DNA of 64,000 nt from Roseomonas sp. CECT 9278 (lineage in GTDB: Bacteria > Pseudomonadota > Alphaproteobacteria > Acetobacterales > Acetobacteraceae): contig NZ_CAKKLX010000011.1 of NCBI RefSeq assembly GCF_918698155.1, positions 1-64,000 of the forward strand, given 5' to 3'. Position 1 is the first letter of the stretch; each line of letters opens with the position of its first letter. Shown here piece after piece: positions 54,994-64,000 of the stretch. A model generated the notes under the pieces. The model was not told the origin of the DNA, ran no database searches, and saw only the letters and a list, made by a program, of their open reading frames with translations. The position numbers and the translations under genes were made by a program.

Positions 54994-56226
54994 ATGCCGC
55001 AAGACCGCGCCAACAGCATCGACGCCGCGCTGCGCGGGCGCGCCCTTCGCGTCATCCCCGGCGGGCTGTGGGGGCACCTCAACGCCGCGAACCTGCCGGA
55101 GGGCTATCCGCAATTCTTCCAGGCCGCCGAGGGCTGTCGCCTGCGCGACGCCGATGGGCGGGAATTCGTCGACCTGATGTGCGCCTGGGGCCCGATGGTG
55201 GTCGGCTATCGGCATCCGGCCGTCGAGGAGGCCGCACGCCGCCAGGCCGAGCAGGGCGACGCGATGAACGGCCCCGCGCCGGTGCTGGTCGAGCTCGCCG
55301 AAACACTGGTCGACATGATCCCGCACGCGGATTGGTGCCTGTTCGAGAAGAACGGCACGGATGCCACCACCGCCTGCGTGACCATCGCGCGCGCCGGCAC
55401 CGGGCGGCGCAAGGTGCTGGTGGCGCGCGGGTCCTATCACGGCGCCGCGCCGTGGTGCACGCCGTCGCTGGCGGGCGTTACCGCCGAGGACCGCGCGCAC
55501 ATCCTGCACTTCGACTACAACGACGCGGCGTCCTTGCACGCAGCAGCGGAGGAAGCCAAGGGCGACCTTGCGGCGGTGATCGTCACCGCCTTTCGGCACG
55601 ACATGGGTCGCGACCTGGAACTGCCCGATTCCGCTTTCGCACGGGCGGCGCGGGCGATCTGCGACGCGGCAGGTGCCGCGCTGGTGCTCGATGACGTGCG
55701 CGCCGGCTTCCGGCTGCACCTCGGCGGGTCGTGGGAGACGATCGGCGTGCGCCCGGATCTCGCTGCCTACAGCAAGGCGATCGCCAATGGGCATGCGCTG
55801 TCGGCCGTGACGGGCAACGACGCCTTCCGCGACGCGGCGACGCGCATCTACACCACGGGGTCCTTCTGGTGCGCGGCGGTGCCGATGGCGGCGGCAGTGG
55901 CGACACTGGCGGAGTTGCGACGCGTCGATGGGCCCGCGCAGATGCGCGCGATGGGCGATCGGCTGCGCGCGGGCCTGGACGCGCTTGCGGCGCGGCACGG
56001 CGTGGGCATCCGCCAGAGCGGCCCGCCGCAAATGCCGCTGCTGCTGTTCGCGGAGGACCACGACGGCCGGCTCGGCCAGGCCTTCTGCGCGGCCGCGCTG
56101 CGCGCCGGGGCGTACTTCCACCCCAGGCACAACATGTTCCTGTCCTGCGCGCATGGGCCTGCCGATATCGACGCGGCGTTGCAGGCGGCCGATGCGGGCT
56201 TCGCCGCGGTGGCGCGAATGGGCTGA
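54994..56226 (+). CDS. class III aminotransferase (GSA-aminotransferase-like)
   Basis: A 410-residue PLP enzyme resembling glutamate-1-semialdehyde aminomutase and related catabolic aminotransferases: LPEGYPQFFQAAEGCRLRDA, CAWGPMVVGYRHP, EKNGTDATTACVTIARA, VLDDVRAGFRL (PLP-contacting Asp) and the Schiff-base Lys261 in AAYSKAIANGHALSA. GRDLELP and the SYHGAAPW element fit this group. It is divergent from the amidase gene and may take the amine that amidase or acylase releases. The ATG at 54994 has a weak GCGAGA upstream. Confidence 0.86.
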   Translation: MPQDRANSIDAALRGRALRVIPGGLWGHLNAANLPEGYPQFFQAAEGCRLRDADGREFVDLMCAWGPMVVGYRHPAVEEAARRQAEQGDAMNGPAPVLVELAETLVDMIPHADWCLFEKNGTDATTACVTIARAGTGRRKVLVARGSYHGAAPWCTPSLAGVTAEDRAHILHFDYNDAASLHAAAEEAKGDLAAVIVTAFRHDMGRDLELPDSAFARAARAICDAAGAALVLDDVRAGFRLHLGGSWETIGVRPDLAAYSKAIANGHALSAVTGNDAFRDAATRIYTTGSFWCAAVPMAAAVATLAELRRVDGPAQMRAMGDRLRAGLDALAARHGVGIRQSGPPQMPLLLFAEDHDGRLGQAFCAAALRAGAYFHPRHNMFLSCAHGPADIDAALQAADAGFAAVARMG

Positions 56227-56230
56227 CGCT

Positions 56231-58519
56231 TCAGCGCGGCGCCAGCGATTGCCGCGCGGCGGCGGATGCCGCGATGCCATCCCAGCCGTAGCGCATGGGC
56301 GTGAGGCGTGCCTCGGCCCAGGTGGCGTGCTGGTCCGCGTAGTGCGGGCTGCCGGGGTGGCCCGAGGTGCCGTGGAAGACCGTCCAACGCGACTTCTCCC
56401 AGTCGCCGACATCGAAGACGTAGCGCGCCAGCGCGCCGTAGGTCGCGCGGGTCCCGCCGGAGGGGAGCAGCCCATTGGCGAAGACCGTATCGCCATCGCC
56501 GCCGATGGCGCGCGCCGGCGGGTCGAGCAGCGGCGCCGCCGCGGGAAACAGCGCGCCCAGCGGATGGGCCAGGCGCGGGCGATGCGCCTCGCCCCAGGGC
56601 TGCGCCGCGATCGGGTCGGTCGCGGCGGTGGTCAGCGCAGCCTGCAACGCCTGCGCCCAGGACCAGCCGCCGAGCAGCGATGCGTCGTCGGCACGCAGCA
56701 GTGCCGGCAGCGTCCACCAGAGTTGATTGAGCGGCACAACGCCCGGCGCGACGGCCAGCAGCGGGTCGCCCGCCAGCCCACCGAGGCCGCTGCGGTCGGC
56801 CAGGATGCGCGTCAGCGCCAGGCGCAGCGCGATGTAGCCGCTGGCGGCCAGGCTGTCTGCCGCCATGCGGCCATCCCAGCCAAGCAGCGTTTCGCGCAGC
56901 GCCGCCGCGGCGGCATCCTGCGGCGCCGGCAGCGTGGCCAGGTGGTCGCGCAGCAGCACCGCATTGGCGGAGAGCGTGTCGCCATGGATCGCTTCGGCCG
57001 TTGTGCCCGGCTGGCCCAGCAGCTTGCCGATGCGGCGCGCGCGGGTCGGCGGATGGCAGTCGGTGCAGAGGTAGTCCGGGCCGCCATCGGCCACGACACG
57101 GTTGTTCGCGGTGACGATCATGCCGCCCGCCGGGTCGATCTGGCGCGGCATGGAGTCGAAGGGGATCCAGCCCTGCCATTCGTGCTCGCCGGTCCAGCCG
57201 GGCACCGGCAGCCAGCCATTGGCGCGCGGCCGCCGCGGCACCATCGCGCGCACCAGGTGGCCGATGCGCCCTGTGGTATCGGCCGCCACCAGGTTGTGGT
57301 CGATCAGACCCCAGCCGCGCGTCGCCTCGAACAGCGATGACACGTCGGGCGCGCGCAGCATGCGCGGCAGGCAGTCGAAGGACAGGTCGGTCTCGGCGAA
57401 TTGCACGGAGCGCAGCGCCAGCGCGGTGCCGCTGGCCGGATCGCCGGCGACGATGGGGCCGTGGGTGGTCTCGATGACCTCGATCTCGCGCGCGGGCGCG
57501 CCGCGCGCGGCGATGGTCTCGCGGCGGCGGCGCACCGGCAGCCAGGCATCGCGGAACAGGTGTTGCGCGGCGGTGGCATCGAAGCGTTCGACGAACAGGT
57601 CGTGGATATCGACGAAGGCGTGCGTCACGCACCAGGCGACGCGGCCGTTATGCGCGAAGTGCGGGAAGCCCGGCACGCCGGGCACTGTCAGCCCCACCAC
57701 GTCGAAGGCATCGCAGGCGAGATGCCCCTGCGCGTACATGTTGGGGATTTCCAGCAAGCGATGCGGGTCGCCGGCGAGCAAGGGCCGCCCGGTCGAGCTG
57801 CGCCCGGCCGACAGCGCCCAGTTGTTGCTGCCACCACCCGCGGCATCCGGCGCGGCGCGGTCGAGCAGCGCGGCGATGCCAGGCGCGAGGTCCGCCAGCG
57901 TCGCGCTCCAGCGCGCCGCCTCGACCCCTGGCGGGATGCAGAGCAGGTCGATGCCAGCATCCTCGTAGCGCAGCTTCGCGGCCTGGTCGGCGCCGACCAG
58001 TGGCAGCGCCGCGGCGCGCCACAGCTTGAACCACACCGAGCCCATCAGCAGGCCGAGACGCCGCATCACCGCGATCGGATGCCAGGTCTCCCAGCGCATC
58101 GGGGTGGCGCCGAGCAGCACGTATTCCACCGCCGGCGGCGCGCCTGAGTCCAGGAAGGCATTCACCCCCGCGACATAGGCTTCGAGCATCCCACGTGCTT
58201 CATCGCCAAGCGCGGCGAGATCGCGCCGGCAGGCGGCCTCCATGCCCAGGCGACGGCACAGCACGTCCATCTCGGCGGCGGCCGCGCCAAGCCATTCGGC
58301 GCTGCGCCCCAGGGCGCGGCGCAGGTTCAGTTCCATCTGGAACAGCCGGTCCTGCGCGTGCACGAAGCCCTGCGCCAGGAAGGCGTCGTGCTGCGTGCGC
58401 GCGCGGATATGCGGGATGCCCTCGGGGTCGCGGAACACCGCGACGGCATCGGTAAGGCCCGCGACCCGCAGCGTGCCATCGAGCGGCGGCAGCGCCGCGC
58501 GCAGCGTCTCGGGCGTCAT
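56231..58519 (-). CDS. penicillin-acylase-family Ntn-hydrolase without signal peptide
   Basis: A 762-residue protein. The alpha region starts VAVFRDPEGIPHIRARTQHD and FVHAQDRLFQMELNLRRALG, and the autocleavage site/nucleophile is at Gly230-Ser231 (GGGSNNWALSAG), which gives the N-terminal Ser of the beta chain. VTANNRVV matches the oxyanion Asn region. Characterised members are secreted to the periplasm, but this N-terminus (MTPETLRAALPPLDGTLRV) has no signal peptide or membrane helix. It should cleave an N-acyl amide. It overlaps the SBP stop (ATGA) and is expressed after it. It is convergent with the aminotransferase gene, 4 nt apart. Confidence 0.88.
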   Translation of the reverse strand: MTPETLRAALPPLDGTLRVAGLTDAVAVFRDPEGIPHIRARTQHDAFLAQGFVHAQDRLFQMELNLRRALGRSAEWLGAAAAEMDVLCRRLGMEAACRRDLAALGDEARGMLEAYVAGVNAFLDSGAPPAVEYVLLGATPMRWETWHPIAVMRRLGLLMGSVWFKLWRAAALPLVGADQAAKLRYEDAGIDLLCIPPGVEAARWSATLADLAPGIAALLDRAAPDAAGGGSNNWALSAGRSSTGRPLLAGDPHRLLEIPNMYAQGHLACDAFDVVGLTVPGVPGFPHFAHNGRVAWCVTHAFVDIHDLFVERFDATAAQHLFRDAWLPVRRRRETIAARGAPAREIEVIETTHGPIVAGDPASGTALALRSVQFAETDLSFDCLPRMLRAPDVSSLFEATRGWGLIDHNLVAADTTGRIGHLVRAMVPRRPRANGWLPVPGWTGEHEWQGWIPFDSMPRQIDPAGGMIVTANNRVVADGGPDYLCTDCHPPTRARRIGKLLGQPGTTAEAIHGDTLSANAVLLRDHLATLPAPQDAAAAALRETLLGWDGRMAADSLAASGYIALRLALTRILADRSGLGGLAGDPLLAVAPGVVPLNQLWWTLPALLRADDASLLGGWSWAQALQAALTTAATDPIAAQPWGEAHRPRLAHPLGALFPAAAPLLDPPARAIGGDGDTVFANGLLPSGGTRATYGALARYVFDVGDWEKSRWTVFHGTSGHPGSPHYADQHATWAEARLTPMRYGWDGIAASAAARQSLAPR

Positions 58520-60093
58520 GCGGCGAGGTCCACCTCCCAGAACATCGGGTAGGAGGACTGGATCATGTTGTTCAATGTGGTGCGGTAGCCGGCGGGGATG
58601 GTGAACTGGCCCCACATGACGGCGGGCGTCAGGTCGTAGGCGATGGTCTGGATCTCGGCGGCGACGCGCGCGCGCGCGGCCTCGTCCTCGGCGCGCGCGA
58701 AGGACTGCAGCAGCCGCGGGATCCGGTCGTCGCAGGACCATCCGGGGAAATCGGCGCAGGTCGAGGCGACATAGAAATGCGTGAGTGGGGAGAACATGTC
58801 GGTCCCGTTCGAATAGACCGAAAACATCGACCACCCATCGCGCCGCACGCGCCGTGCCAGCACCGTGCCCCAGTCCATCACCTGCTGGTCCACGTTGAAG
58901 CCCGCCAGCTTCATGTTCTGCACCAGCACCATCGACGCCGTCTGGCTGATCGACCCGGCCACCTCCATGGCGATCACGGGTTCGCCGCGATAGCCGGCGG
59001 CGCGCAGGTCGGCGCGCGCGCCCTCGATGTCCACGCGTGCGCCGGCCGCACCGGCGGTCGAGGAATAGGGCGCGTCGCACATCCAGAAGGACGGGCATTG
59101 CGGCGCGCGGAAGCGTTCGGGCACGCCGATCGCGGTCAGCACCGCCGTCTGGTCCGCCAGCTTCCACAGCACACGCCGGATCGCGGGATTGTCGAAGGGC
59201 GCGACCGCGTGGTTCAGGCGGAAATTACCCTGGAACTGGTGCAATCCACCCAGCCCCAGCAGCCGCACGCCACGCGCGCGTTCCAGGCGCGACAGCATGT
59301 CGAAGGGCAGGTACTGCATGTAGTGGATCTCGCCCTGCATGAGGGCGTTGGCGCCGGTCAGCTGGTCGGGCATGACGCGCAGGTTGAGCTGGTCGATCTT
59401 CACGCGCTTGCCGCCGGCGAGGAAATTCGGCGGCTCGGCGCGCGGCACGTAGTCCGCGAAGCGCTCCAGCACCATGATGTTGCCCGGGCGCCAGAGATCC
59501 GCGCGGAAGCGGAAGGGGCCGGAGCCGATGATCTCGGTGATGCGCTGCGTGTTCGGCACGCGCGCCAGGCGTTCGGGCATCATCACCGGCAAGGGTGCGT
59601 TGGGCTTGCCCAGCACCTGCAGCAGCAGCGGGAATGGTTCCTTCAGCACCAGGGTGAAGCTGCGCGCGTCGGTCGCTTCCATCGAGGCCGTCGCGGCCTC
59701 CAGCATGCGCCCGAGCGGATCGCGTGGCGCCCAGCGTCGCAGCGACAGCACGCATTCCGCCGCCGTGACCGGCGCGCCGTCATGCCATTTCAGACCCTCG
59801 CGCAGGCGGAAGCGCCAGGTCAGGCGATCGGCGGAGGTCTCCCATGCCTCGACCATCTGCGGCTTGATCTGGCCGCGGTCGTCCATCGCGAACAGCGTGT
59901 CGAAGACGTGTGTGGCGAAGGTGCGCGTGATGGCGGCGGTGATGACATGCGGGTCGAGGATGACGACCTCGGATTCCAGCACGACCTCCAGCGCCCGTGC
60001 GGCACGCGCCTCGGGCGGTCGGATGATGCCGGAGGCGGCGAGTGCGGCGCCTGCGCCCAGAACGCCGCGCCGGCCCGTGGTTGCTTGCAGCAT
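58516..60093 (-). CDS. ABC importer substrate-binding protein, family 5, orphan
   Basis: A 525-residue binding protein; the ATG at 60093 has GGAGGAAG upstream. The signal region TGRRGVLGAGAALAASGIIR carries a twin-Arg. Core motifs are LKWHDGAPVTAAECVLSL, GSGPFRFRADLWRPGN, AIRRVLWKLADQTAVLTAI and MWGQFTIPAGYRTT. No permease or ATPase gene follows; the next gene, translationally coupled, is the acylase. So it is either an orphan receptor using another importer or a partner of genes elsewhere. Confidence 0.88.
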   Translation of the reverse strand: MLQATTGRRGVLGAGAALAASGIIRPPEARAARALEVVLESEVVILDPHVITAAITRTFATHVFDTLFAMDDRGQIKPQMVEAWETSADRLTWRFRLREGLKWHDGAPVTAAECVLSLRRWAPRDPLGRMLEAATASMEATDARSFTLVLKEPFPLLLQVLGKPNAPLPVMMPERLARVPNTQRITEIIGSGPFRFRADLWRPGNIMVLERFADYVPRAEPPNFLAGGKRVKIDQLNLRVMPDQLTGANALMQGEIHYMQYLPFDMLSRLERARGVRLLGLGGLHQFQGNFRLNHAVAPFDNPAIRRVLWKLADQTAVLTAIGVPERFRAPQCPSFWMCDAPYSSTAGAAGARVDIEGARADLRAAGYRGEPVIAMEVAGSISQTASMVLVQNMKLAGFNVDQQVMDWGTVLARRVRRDGWSMFSVYSNGTDMFSPLTHFYVASTCADFPGWSCDDRIPRLLQSFARAEDEAARARVAAEIQTIAYDLTPAVMWGQFTIPAGYRTTLNNMIQSSYPMFWEVDLAA

Positions 60094-60288
60094 CTCCGCT
60101 TCCTCCGCGCTTGGAGGCGGAAGCCTAGCAGCCCGTCGGCGACGCGCCAGCCTTGCATCGGCCCCGGCCCTGAACCGTGGTTCGTTGACAGCCCCCCCCG
60201 AGCGCCCACAGCCTTCCCTCGGGACCAGGCCCTGGCGACACGCAGGGACCACCGGCAACGGCGGTCCGAACGGGAGAGGGACGAGCGC

Positions 60289-61263
60289 ATGGCAACCTCG
60301 CGACGCAGCTTGGTGGCGGCAACCGCGGCCGCGACCGCGCTGCTTCCGCGCGCGGCAGGCGCGCAGCGCGCCTACCCGTCGCGGCCGATCCGCCTGGTGG
60401 TCGCCTGGGCGCCCACCGGTTCGATCGACACCGTGGCGCGCAAGGTCGGCCAGAAGTTGTCGGACCAGTTGGGCCAGCCTGTCGTGATCGAGAACCGCTC
60501 CGGCGGCTCCGGCACCATCGGCGCGGCCGAGGTCGCGCGCGCGGCGCCGGATGGCTACACGCTGCTCGCGATCGACAGCACCTACGGCATGATGCCCTTC
60601 CTGCACAGCCGCCTGCCCTTCGACCACGGCCAGGCCTTCCAGGTCATCACCATCACCGCCTTCACGCCGGTGATGGTCGCGGTGCATCGGGATTCGCCCT
60701 ACCGCACCCTGCAGGACCTCACGGAAGCCGCGCGCCGCGGCCCGGAGCGGATCACCTATGGCAGCGGCGGCGTCGGCAGTTCCGTGCACTTCGCCACCGC
60801 GGCCTATGAGATCGAGGCCGGCGTCAAGCTGTTCCACGTGCCCTATCGCGGCGGTGGCGAAGCGGTGATGGCGGTGCTGTCGAAGCAGGTCGATGTCGTC
60901 TTTGCCTCGCCCAGCGCCGCCGTCGGCGCCGCGACATCGGTCCTGCGGCCCTTGGCGATCAGCGGTACGGCGCGCATGCCGGCGCTGCCGGAGGCCCCGA
61001 CCTTCGCCGAGGCAGGGCTGCCGAGCTACGCGATCACGCATTGGTCGGGCCTGGCCGCGCCGAAGGGAACGCCTGGCGATGTGATCGACCGCCTTCATAC
61101 GGAGACGGCGCGGGCATTGCGGATGCCCGACGTGCTGGAGTTCTTCGCCTCCATCGCCTGCCTGCCCGGCGGTGCGCCGCCCGCCGAGATGGAGCGGCTG
61201 ATGGCCGAGGAGACGGTGCGCTGGCGCCGCGTGGTCGAGGCCTCCGGCATCCGCCCGCAATGA
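60289..61263 (+). CDS. Bug/TctC-family periplasmic solute receptor
   Basis: A 324-residue protein with signal region SRRSLVAATAAATALLPRAAG (cleavage after AGAQ). Hallmarks are IRLVVAWAPTGSIDTVARKV, QPVVIENRSGGSGTIGA, APDGYTLLAID, VPYRGGGEAVMAVLS and APKGTPGDVIDRL. Bug receptors collect carboxylates and similar solutes. No TctAB carrier is nearby. Its stop overlaps the flavoprotein gene start, so the two are translationally coupled, and a PrpF-like isomerase gene is next. The ATG at 60289 has GGGAGAGGG upstream. Confidence 0.9.
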   Translation: MATSRRSLVAATAAATALLPRAAGAQRAYPSRPIRLVVAWAPTGSIDTVARKVGQKLSDQLGQPVVIENRSGGSGTIGAAEVARAAPDGYTLLAIDSTYGMMPFLHSRLPFDHGQAFQVITITAFTPVMVAVHRDSPYRTLQDLTEAARRGPERITYGSGGVGSSVHFATAAYEIEAGVKLFHVPYRGGGEAVMAVLSKQVDVVFASPSAAVGAATSVLRPLAISGTARMPALPEAPTFAEAGLPSYAITHWSGLAAPKGTPGDVIDRLHTETARALRMPDVLEFFASIACLPGGAPPAEMERLMAEETVRWRRVVEASGIRPQ

Positions 61264-62849
61264 AGGCCGGCTTCGATGTCGTCGTGATCGGCGGCGGCTG
61301 CGCCGGCCTGGCCACGGCGATCGCGGCGAGCGACCTCGGCCTGGATTGCGTCGTGCTGGAGAAGGCGCCGAAGCTCGGCGGCGGCAGTGCGATCTCGAGT
61401 GGCTATCTCTGGATCGGCGCCAATCATCTTGATGCGGCAGCCGGCGGCACCGACACGCCGGAGGCGGTGACGGACTACATCCGCTACGTCGGCGCCGGCG
61501 CGGTGGACGAGGCCCGCATGGCGGCCTTCGTCGCCGAGGCGCCCGGCGCGCTGCGCTTCTTCGAAGCGGCCGGCATTCCCTTCCGGCTGTCGCCGCGCAT
61601 CGACCACTACGGCATGGCACCGGGCGCGCGCGGTGCCGGGCGCATCGTCGATACGCCGCCCTTCGATGCCGGTGCCTTCGGCGACGCGGTCCTGCTGCCA
61701 GCAGGGCCGTTGTTCCGGGTCTCCGGCTCGACCCTGCCGGGCGGCGCCAATTCGCCGGCGCTCTGGGCGGCTGCCGAAGCCGCGGCGCGCGACCAGCCCG
61801 GACTGCGCGGTGGTGGCGCGGGGCTCGTGAGCCGGCTCGTGCAGCTCGCGATCGGGCGCGGCATCCCGCTGCTGACGGGCGTGGCGGTCGAACGCCTGAC
61901 CGTCACCGATGGGCGCGTCAGCGGCGTCGTGGCGACAGGCGGCATCATCATCGAGGCCAGGCGCGCGGTGGTGATCGCCAGTGGCGGCTACGAGTCCAGT
62001 CCCGAACTGGTGGACCGCTTCGAGGCGCTGCCCGGCTGGCAATCCATGTTCCCCGGCAGCGTCACCGGCGACGGGCTGGTGATGGCGACCGAGCACGGCG
62101 CCGCGACGCAGGTGATCGGCAACAACCTGTCGGTCTTCCTCGGCTTCCGCAATCCGGACGAGGCGCCTAGCGGGGTGGCGCCCTGCCGGCTGTCCGGCAC
62201 GCAGGAATTGCCGTCGCCGCACACGATGGTTGTGAACCGCCATGGCCGGCGCTTCGCCGACGAATCCTTCTTCCAGGCGATGGCGCCGGCGCTGCACCAC
62301 TTCGACGTCGTTGCGCGCGAACGGCCGAACCTGCCCTGCTGGCTGATCTTCGACCGGCAATTCGCCGACAGCTTCTCGTTCGGCGGGCGGCCGCCCGGCG
62401 CCGCGATACCATCCTGGGTGCAGCGCGCGGACAGCATCGAGGCGCTGGCACGGGCGTTGGGCATCGATGCGGATGGCCTTGCCGCGACCGTCCGCGGCTT
62501 CAACGCGGATGCGCGCGATGGCGTCGACCGCGCGTTCGGCCGCGGCCAATCAGCCTGGGGGCTGAACCGCTACGACCCACGCACCACGCTCGGCGCGATC
62601 GACGCGCCGCCCTTCTACGGCATCCGCCTGCATCCGACGGCCCTGTCCTCCGTTGGGTTGCTGGCGGACGCCAAGGCGCGCGTGCGTCACGTGCGGGGCC
62701 ATCCGATGGCGGGCCTGTATGCTGTCGGCAATGCGGCGGCGCGAACGGAAACCGGGTCGGGCTACCAAACCGGGTTCTCGCTCGCCTCCGGCCTCACCTT
62801 CGGCCTGATCGCGGCACGCGACACCGCATCCGACAGGGAAGCGAACTAG
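61260..62849 (+). CDS. FAD-dependent oxidoreductase, fumarate-reductase/TcuA-like
   Basis: A 529-residue flavoprotein. The FAD motif DVVVIGGGCAGLATAIAASD and the ELEK-type end of the second strand (VVLEKAPKLGGGSAISSG) open the protein; VVIASGGYESSPELVDRF and the C-terminal YAVGNAAARTETGSGYQTG and FSLASGLTFG match the succinate dehydrogenase/fumarate reductase-like family, which includes tricarballylate dehydrogenase (TcuA). It would desaturate or reduce a carboxylate. The coupled Bug receptor and the PrpF-like neighbour fit a tricarboxylate substrate. It starts at an ATGA overlap. Confidence 0.84.
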   Translation: MKAGFDVVVIGGGCAGLATAIAASDLGLDCVVLEKAPKLGGGSAISSGYLWIGANHLDAAAGGTDTPEAVTDYIRYVGAGAVDEARMAAFVAEAPGALRFFEAAGIPFRLSPRIDHYGMAPGARGAGRIVDTPPFDAGAFGDAVLLPAGPLFRVSGSTLPGGANSPALWAAAEAAARDQPGLRGGGAGLVSRLVQLAIGRGIPLLTGVAVERLTVTDGRVSGVVATGGIIIEARRAVVIASGGYESSPELVDRFEALPGWQSMFPGSVTGDGLVMATEHGAATQVIGNNLSVFLGFRNPDEAPSGVAPCRLSGTQELPSPHTMVVNRHGRRFADESFFQAMAPALHHFDVVARERPNLPCWLIFDRQFADSFSFGGRPPGAAIPSWVQRADSIEALARALGIDADGLAATVRGFNADARDGVDRAFGRGQSAWGLNRYDPRTTLGAIDAPPFYGIRLHPTALSSVGLLADAKARVRHVRGHPMAGLYAVGNAAARTETGSGYQTGFSLASGLTFGLIAARDTASDREAN

Positions 62850-64000
62850 CCATCGAACGGGACGTGTACCCAGCCCTGCATCAGGATCCGCGCGCTGCGG
62901 CTCATGATGGCCTTGGTGACCGTCCACTGTCCGTCGGCCTGCTGCGCCAGCGAGCCCACGCGCAGCGTGCCGGAGGGATGGCCGAAGCGCACCGCCTCGC
63001 GCTCGCCGCCACCCGCGGCCAGGTTCACCAGCGTACCCGGCACGCAGGCCGCGGTCGCGATGGCAACCGAGGCGGTGCCCATCATCGCGTGGTGCAGCTT
63101 GCCCATCGACATCGCGCGCACCAGCAGGTCGACATCGCCGGCACCGATCATCCTTCCGCTGGAGGCAGCGTAGTCCCTCGGCGGCGAGACCCAGGCGACC
63201 TTCGGCGTGTGCTGGCGTTGCGCGGCCTCCTCGAGCGTCTTGACCAGGCCCATGCGCAGCGCGCCATGGGCGCGGATGGTCTCGAGCCGGGCCATCGTCG
63301 CGGCATCGCCGTTGATGTCGTCCTGCAACTCGGCGCCAGTGAAGCCGAGGGCATCGGCGTCCAGGAAGATGGTGGGGATGCCGGAGTTGATCATGGTCGC
63401 CTGGAAGGCGCCGACGCCCGGCACCTCCAGCGTGTCCACCAGGTTGCCGGTGGGGAACATGGAGCCGCCATCGCCGTCCTCGGCCGGATCCATGAACTCG
63501 AGCCGGATCTCGGCGGCCGGGAAGGTCACGCCGTCGAGCTCGAAATCGCCCGTCTCCTGGACCTCGCCCGCGGTCATCGGCACGTGGGAGACGATGGTCT
63601 TGCCGATATTCGCCTGCCAGATGCGCACGATGGCGATGCCGTCGCGCGGCACGCGGGCGGGATCGATCAGCCCGTTGCGGATCGCGAAGGGCCCGACCGC
63701 GGAGGTCAGGTTGCCGCAATTGCCGCTCCAGTCGACGAAGGGCTTGTCGATCGACACCTGGCCGAACAGGTAGTCGACATCGTGATCCGGGCGCGTGCTG
63801 CGGCTCAGGATGACGGCCTTGCTGGTGCTGGACGTCGCGGCGCCCATGCCGTCGGTCTGCTTGCCATAGGGGTCCGGGCTGCCGATCACGCGCAGCAGCA
63901 GCCGGTCGCGCGGCGCGCCCGGCACGCGCGCCGCCTCCGGCAGGTCGTCCAGCACGAAGAAGACGCCCTTGCTGGTGCCGCCGCGCATGTAGGTGGCGGG
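62846..64000 (-). CDS. PrpF-family isomerase (5' end outside window)
   Basis: About 384 residues are present; the frame continues past 64000 (the last codons read PATY before the MRGGTSKGVFF motif, the usual PrpF N-terminus). Further hallmarks are GSPDPYGKQTDGMG, SSTSKAVIL, DWSGNCGNLTSAVGPFAI, SGIPTIFLDADALG, and VDLLVRAMSMGKLHHAMMGT. The family isomerises aconitate-type or 4-oxalomesaconate-type double bonds. It overlaps the flavoprotein gene by 4 nt in convergent orientation. Its position suggests the substrate is an unsaturated tricarboxylate produced by that enzyme. Confidence 0.86.
   Translation of the reverse strand, partial: PATYMRGGTSKGVFFVLDDLPEAARVPGAPRDRLLLRVIGSPDPYGKQTDGMGAATSSTSKAVILSRSTRPDHDVDYLFGQVSIDKPFVDWSGNCGNLTSAVGPFAIRNGLIDPARVPRDGIAIVRIWQANIGKTIVSHVPMTAGEVQETGDFELDGVTFPAAEIRLEFMDPAEDGDGGSMFPTGNLVDTLEVPGVGAFQATMINSGIPTIFLDADALGFTGAELQDDINGDAATMARLETIRAHGALRMGLVKTLEEAAQRQHTPKVAWVSPPRDYAASSGRMIGAGDVDLLVRAMSMGKLHHAMMGTASVAIATAACVPGTLVNLAAGGGEREAVRFGHPSGTLRVGSLAQQADGQWTVTKAIMSRSARILMQGWVHVPFDG

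Overview
The window is about 70% G+C with very dense gene packing. It looks like a chromosome segment of an alphaproteobacterium, most plausibly a Roseomonas-like member of the Acetobacteraceae. That placement is inferred from gene content: an ATP12 chaperone, several Bug/TctC-type receptors, many dipeptide-family ABC importers, and a cheW-cheA-cheY cluster with cheD. No rRNA, tRNA or CRISPR array was seen. All functions are read from sequence motifs, without database searches.

Layout. 1-5.2 kb: the end of an AsmA-like gene, then ATP12 chaperone and acylphosphatase genes, a small membrane protein, a broken Bug receptor, a membrane protein paired with a small secreted protein, and a diguanylate cyclase. 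5.2-8.9 kb: an IclR regulator followed by a ThDP enzyme, divergent from an intact Bug receptor. 8.9-17.6 kb: one long minus-strand operon encoding a dimethylformamidase-like amidohydrolase, a complete five-part dipeptide-type ABC importer and a DoeB-like deacylase. 17.7-27.2 kb: a class II aldolase, a second ABC importer with a fused double ATPase, a VOC protein, a type II NADH dehydrogenase and two SDRs, one without its catalytic Tyr. 27.3-33.1 kb: an ABC-F protein, then a nickel-type SBP and two permeases divergent from nikR, with a near-perfect NikR operator between them.

33.4-42.7 kb is a complete chemotaxis operon: a CheZ-like/MCP-like protein, a STAS protein, CheY, CheA, CheW, a soluble PAS-MCP, CheR, CheD and CheB. 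42.9-51.9 kb holds a LysR regulator divergent from two tandem SBPs, two permeases, a fused ATPase, a PHP-domain hydrolase and a PhnZ/TmpB-type HD-domain oxygenase. This is the most likely undescribed pathway in the window. 51.9-53.4 kb holds two fused IS remnants, IS21-type and IS630-type. 53.5-64 kb holds an amidase, a class III aminotransferase, a penicillin-acylase-family hydrolase translationally coupled to an SBP, and a Bug receptor, flavoprotein and PrpF-like isomerase group.

The common theme is scavenging. Amides, peptides or acylated amines, carboxylates, nickel and possibly phosphonates are taken up by dedicated importers, and the hydrolases or oxidases that would use the cargo are encoded beside each importer.
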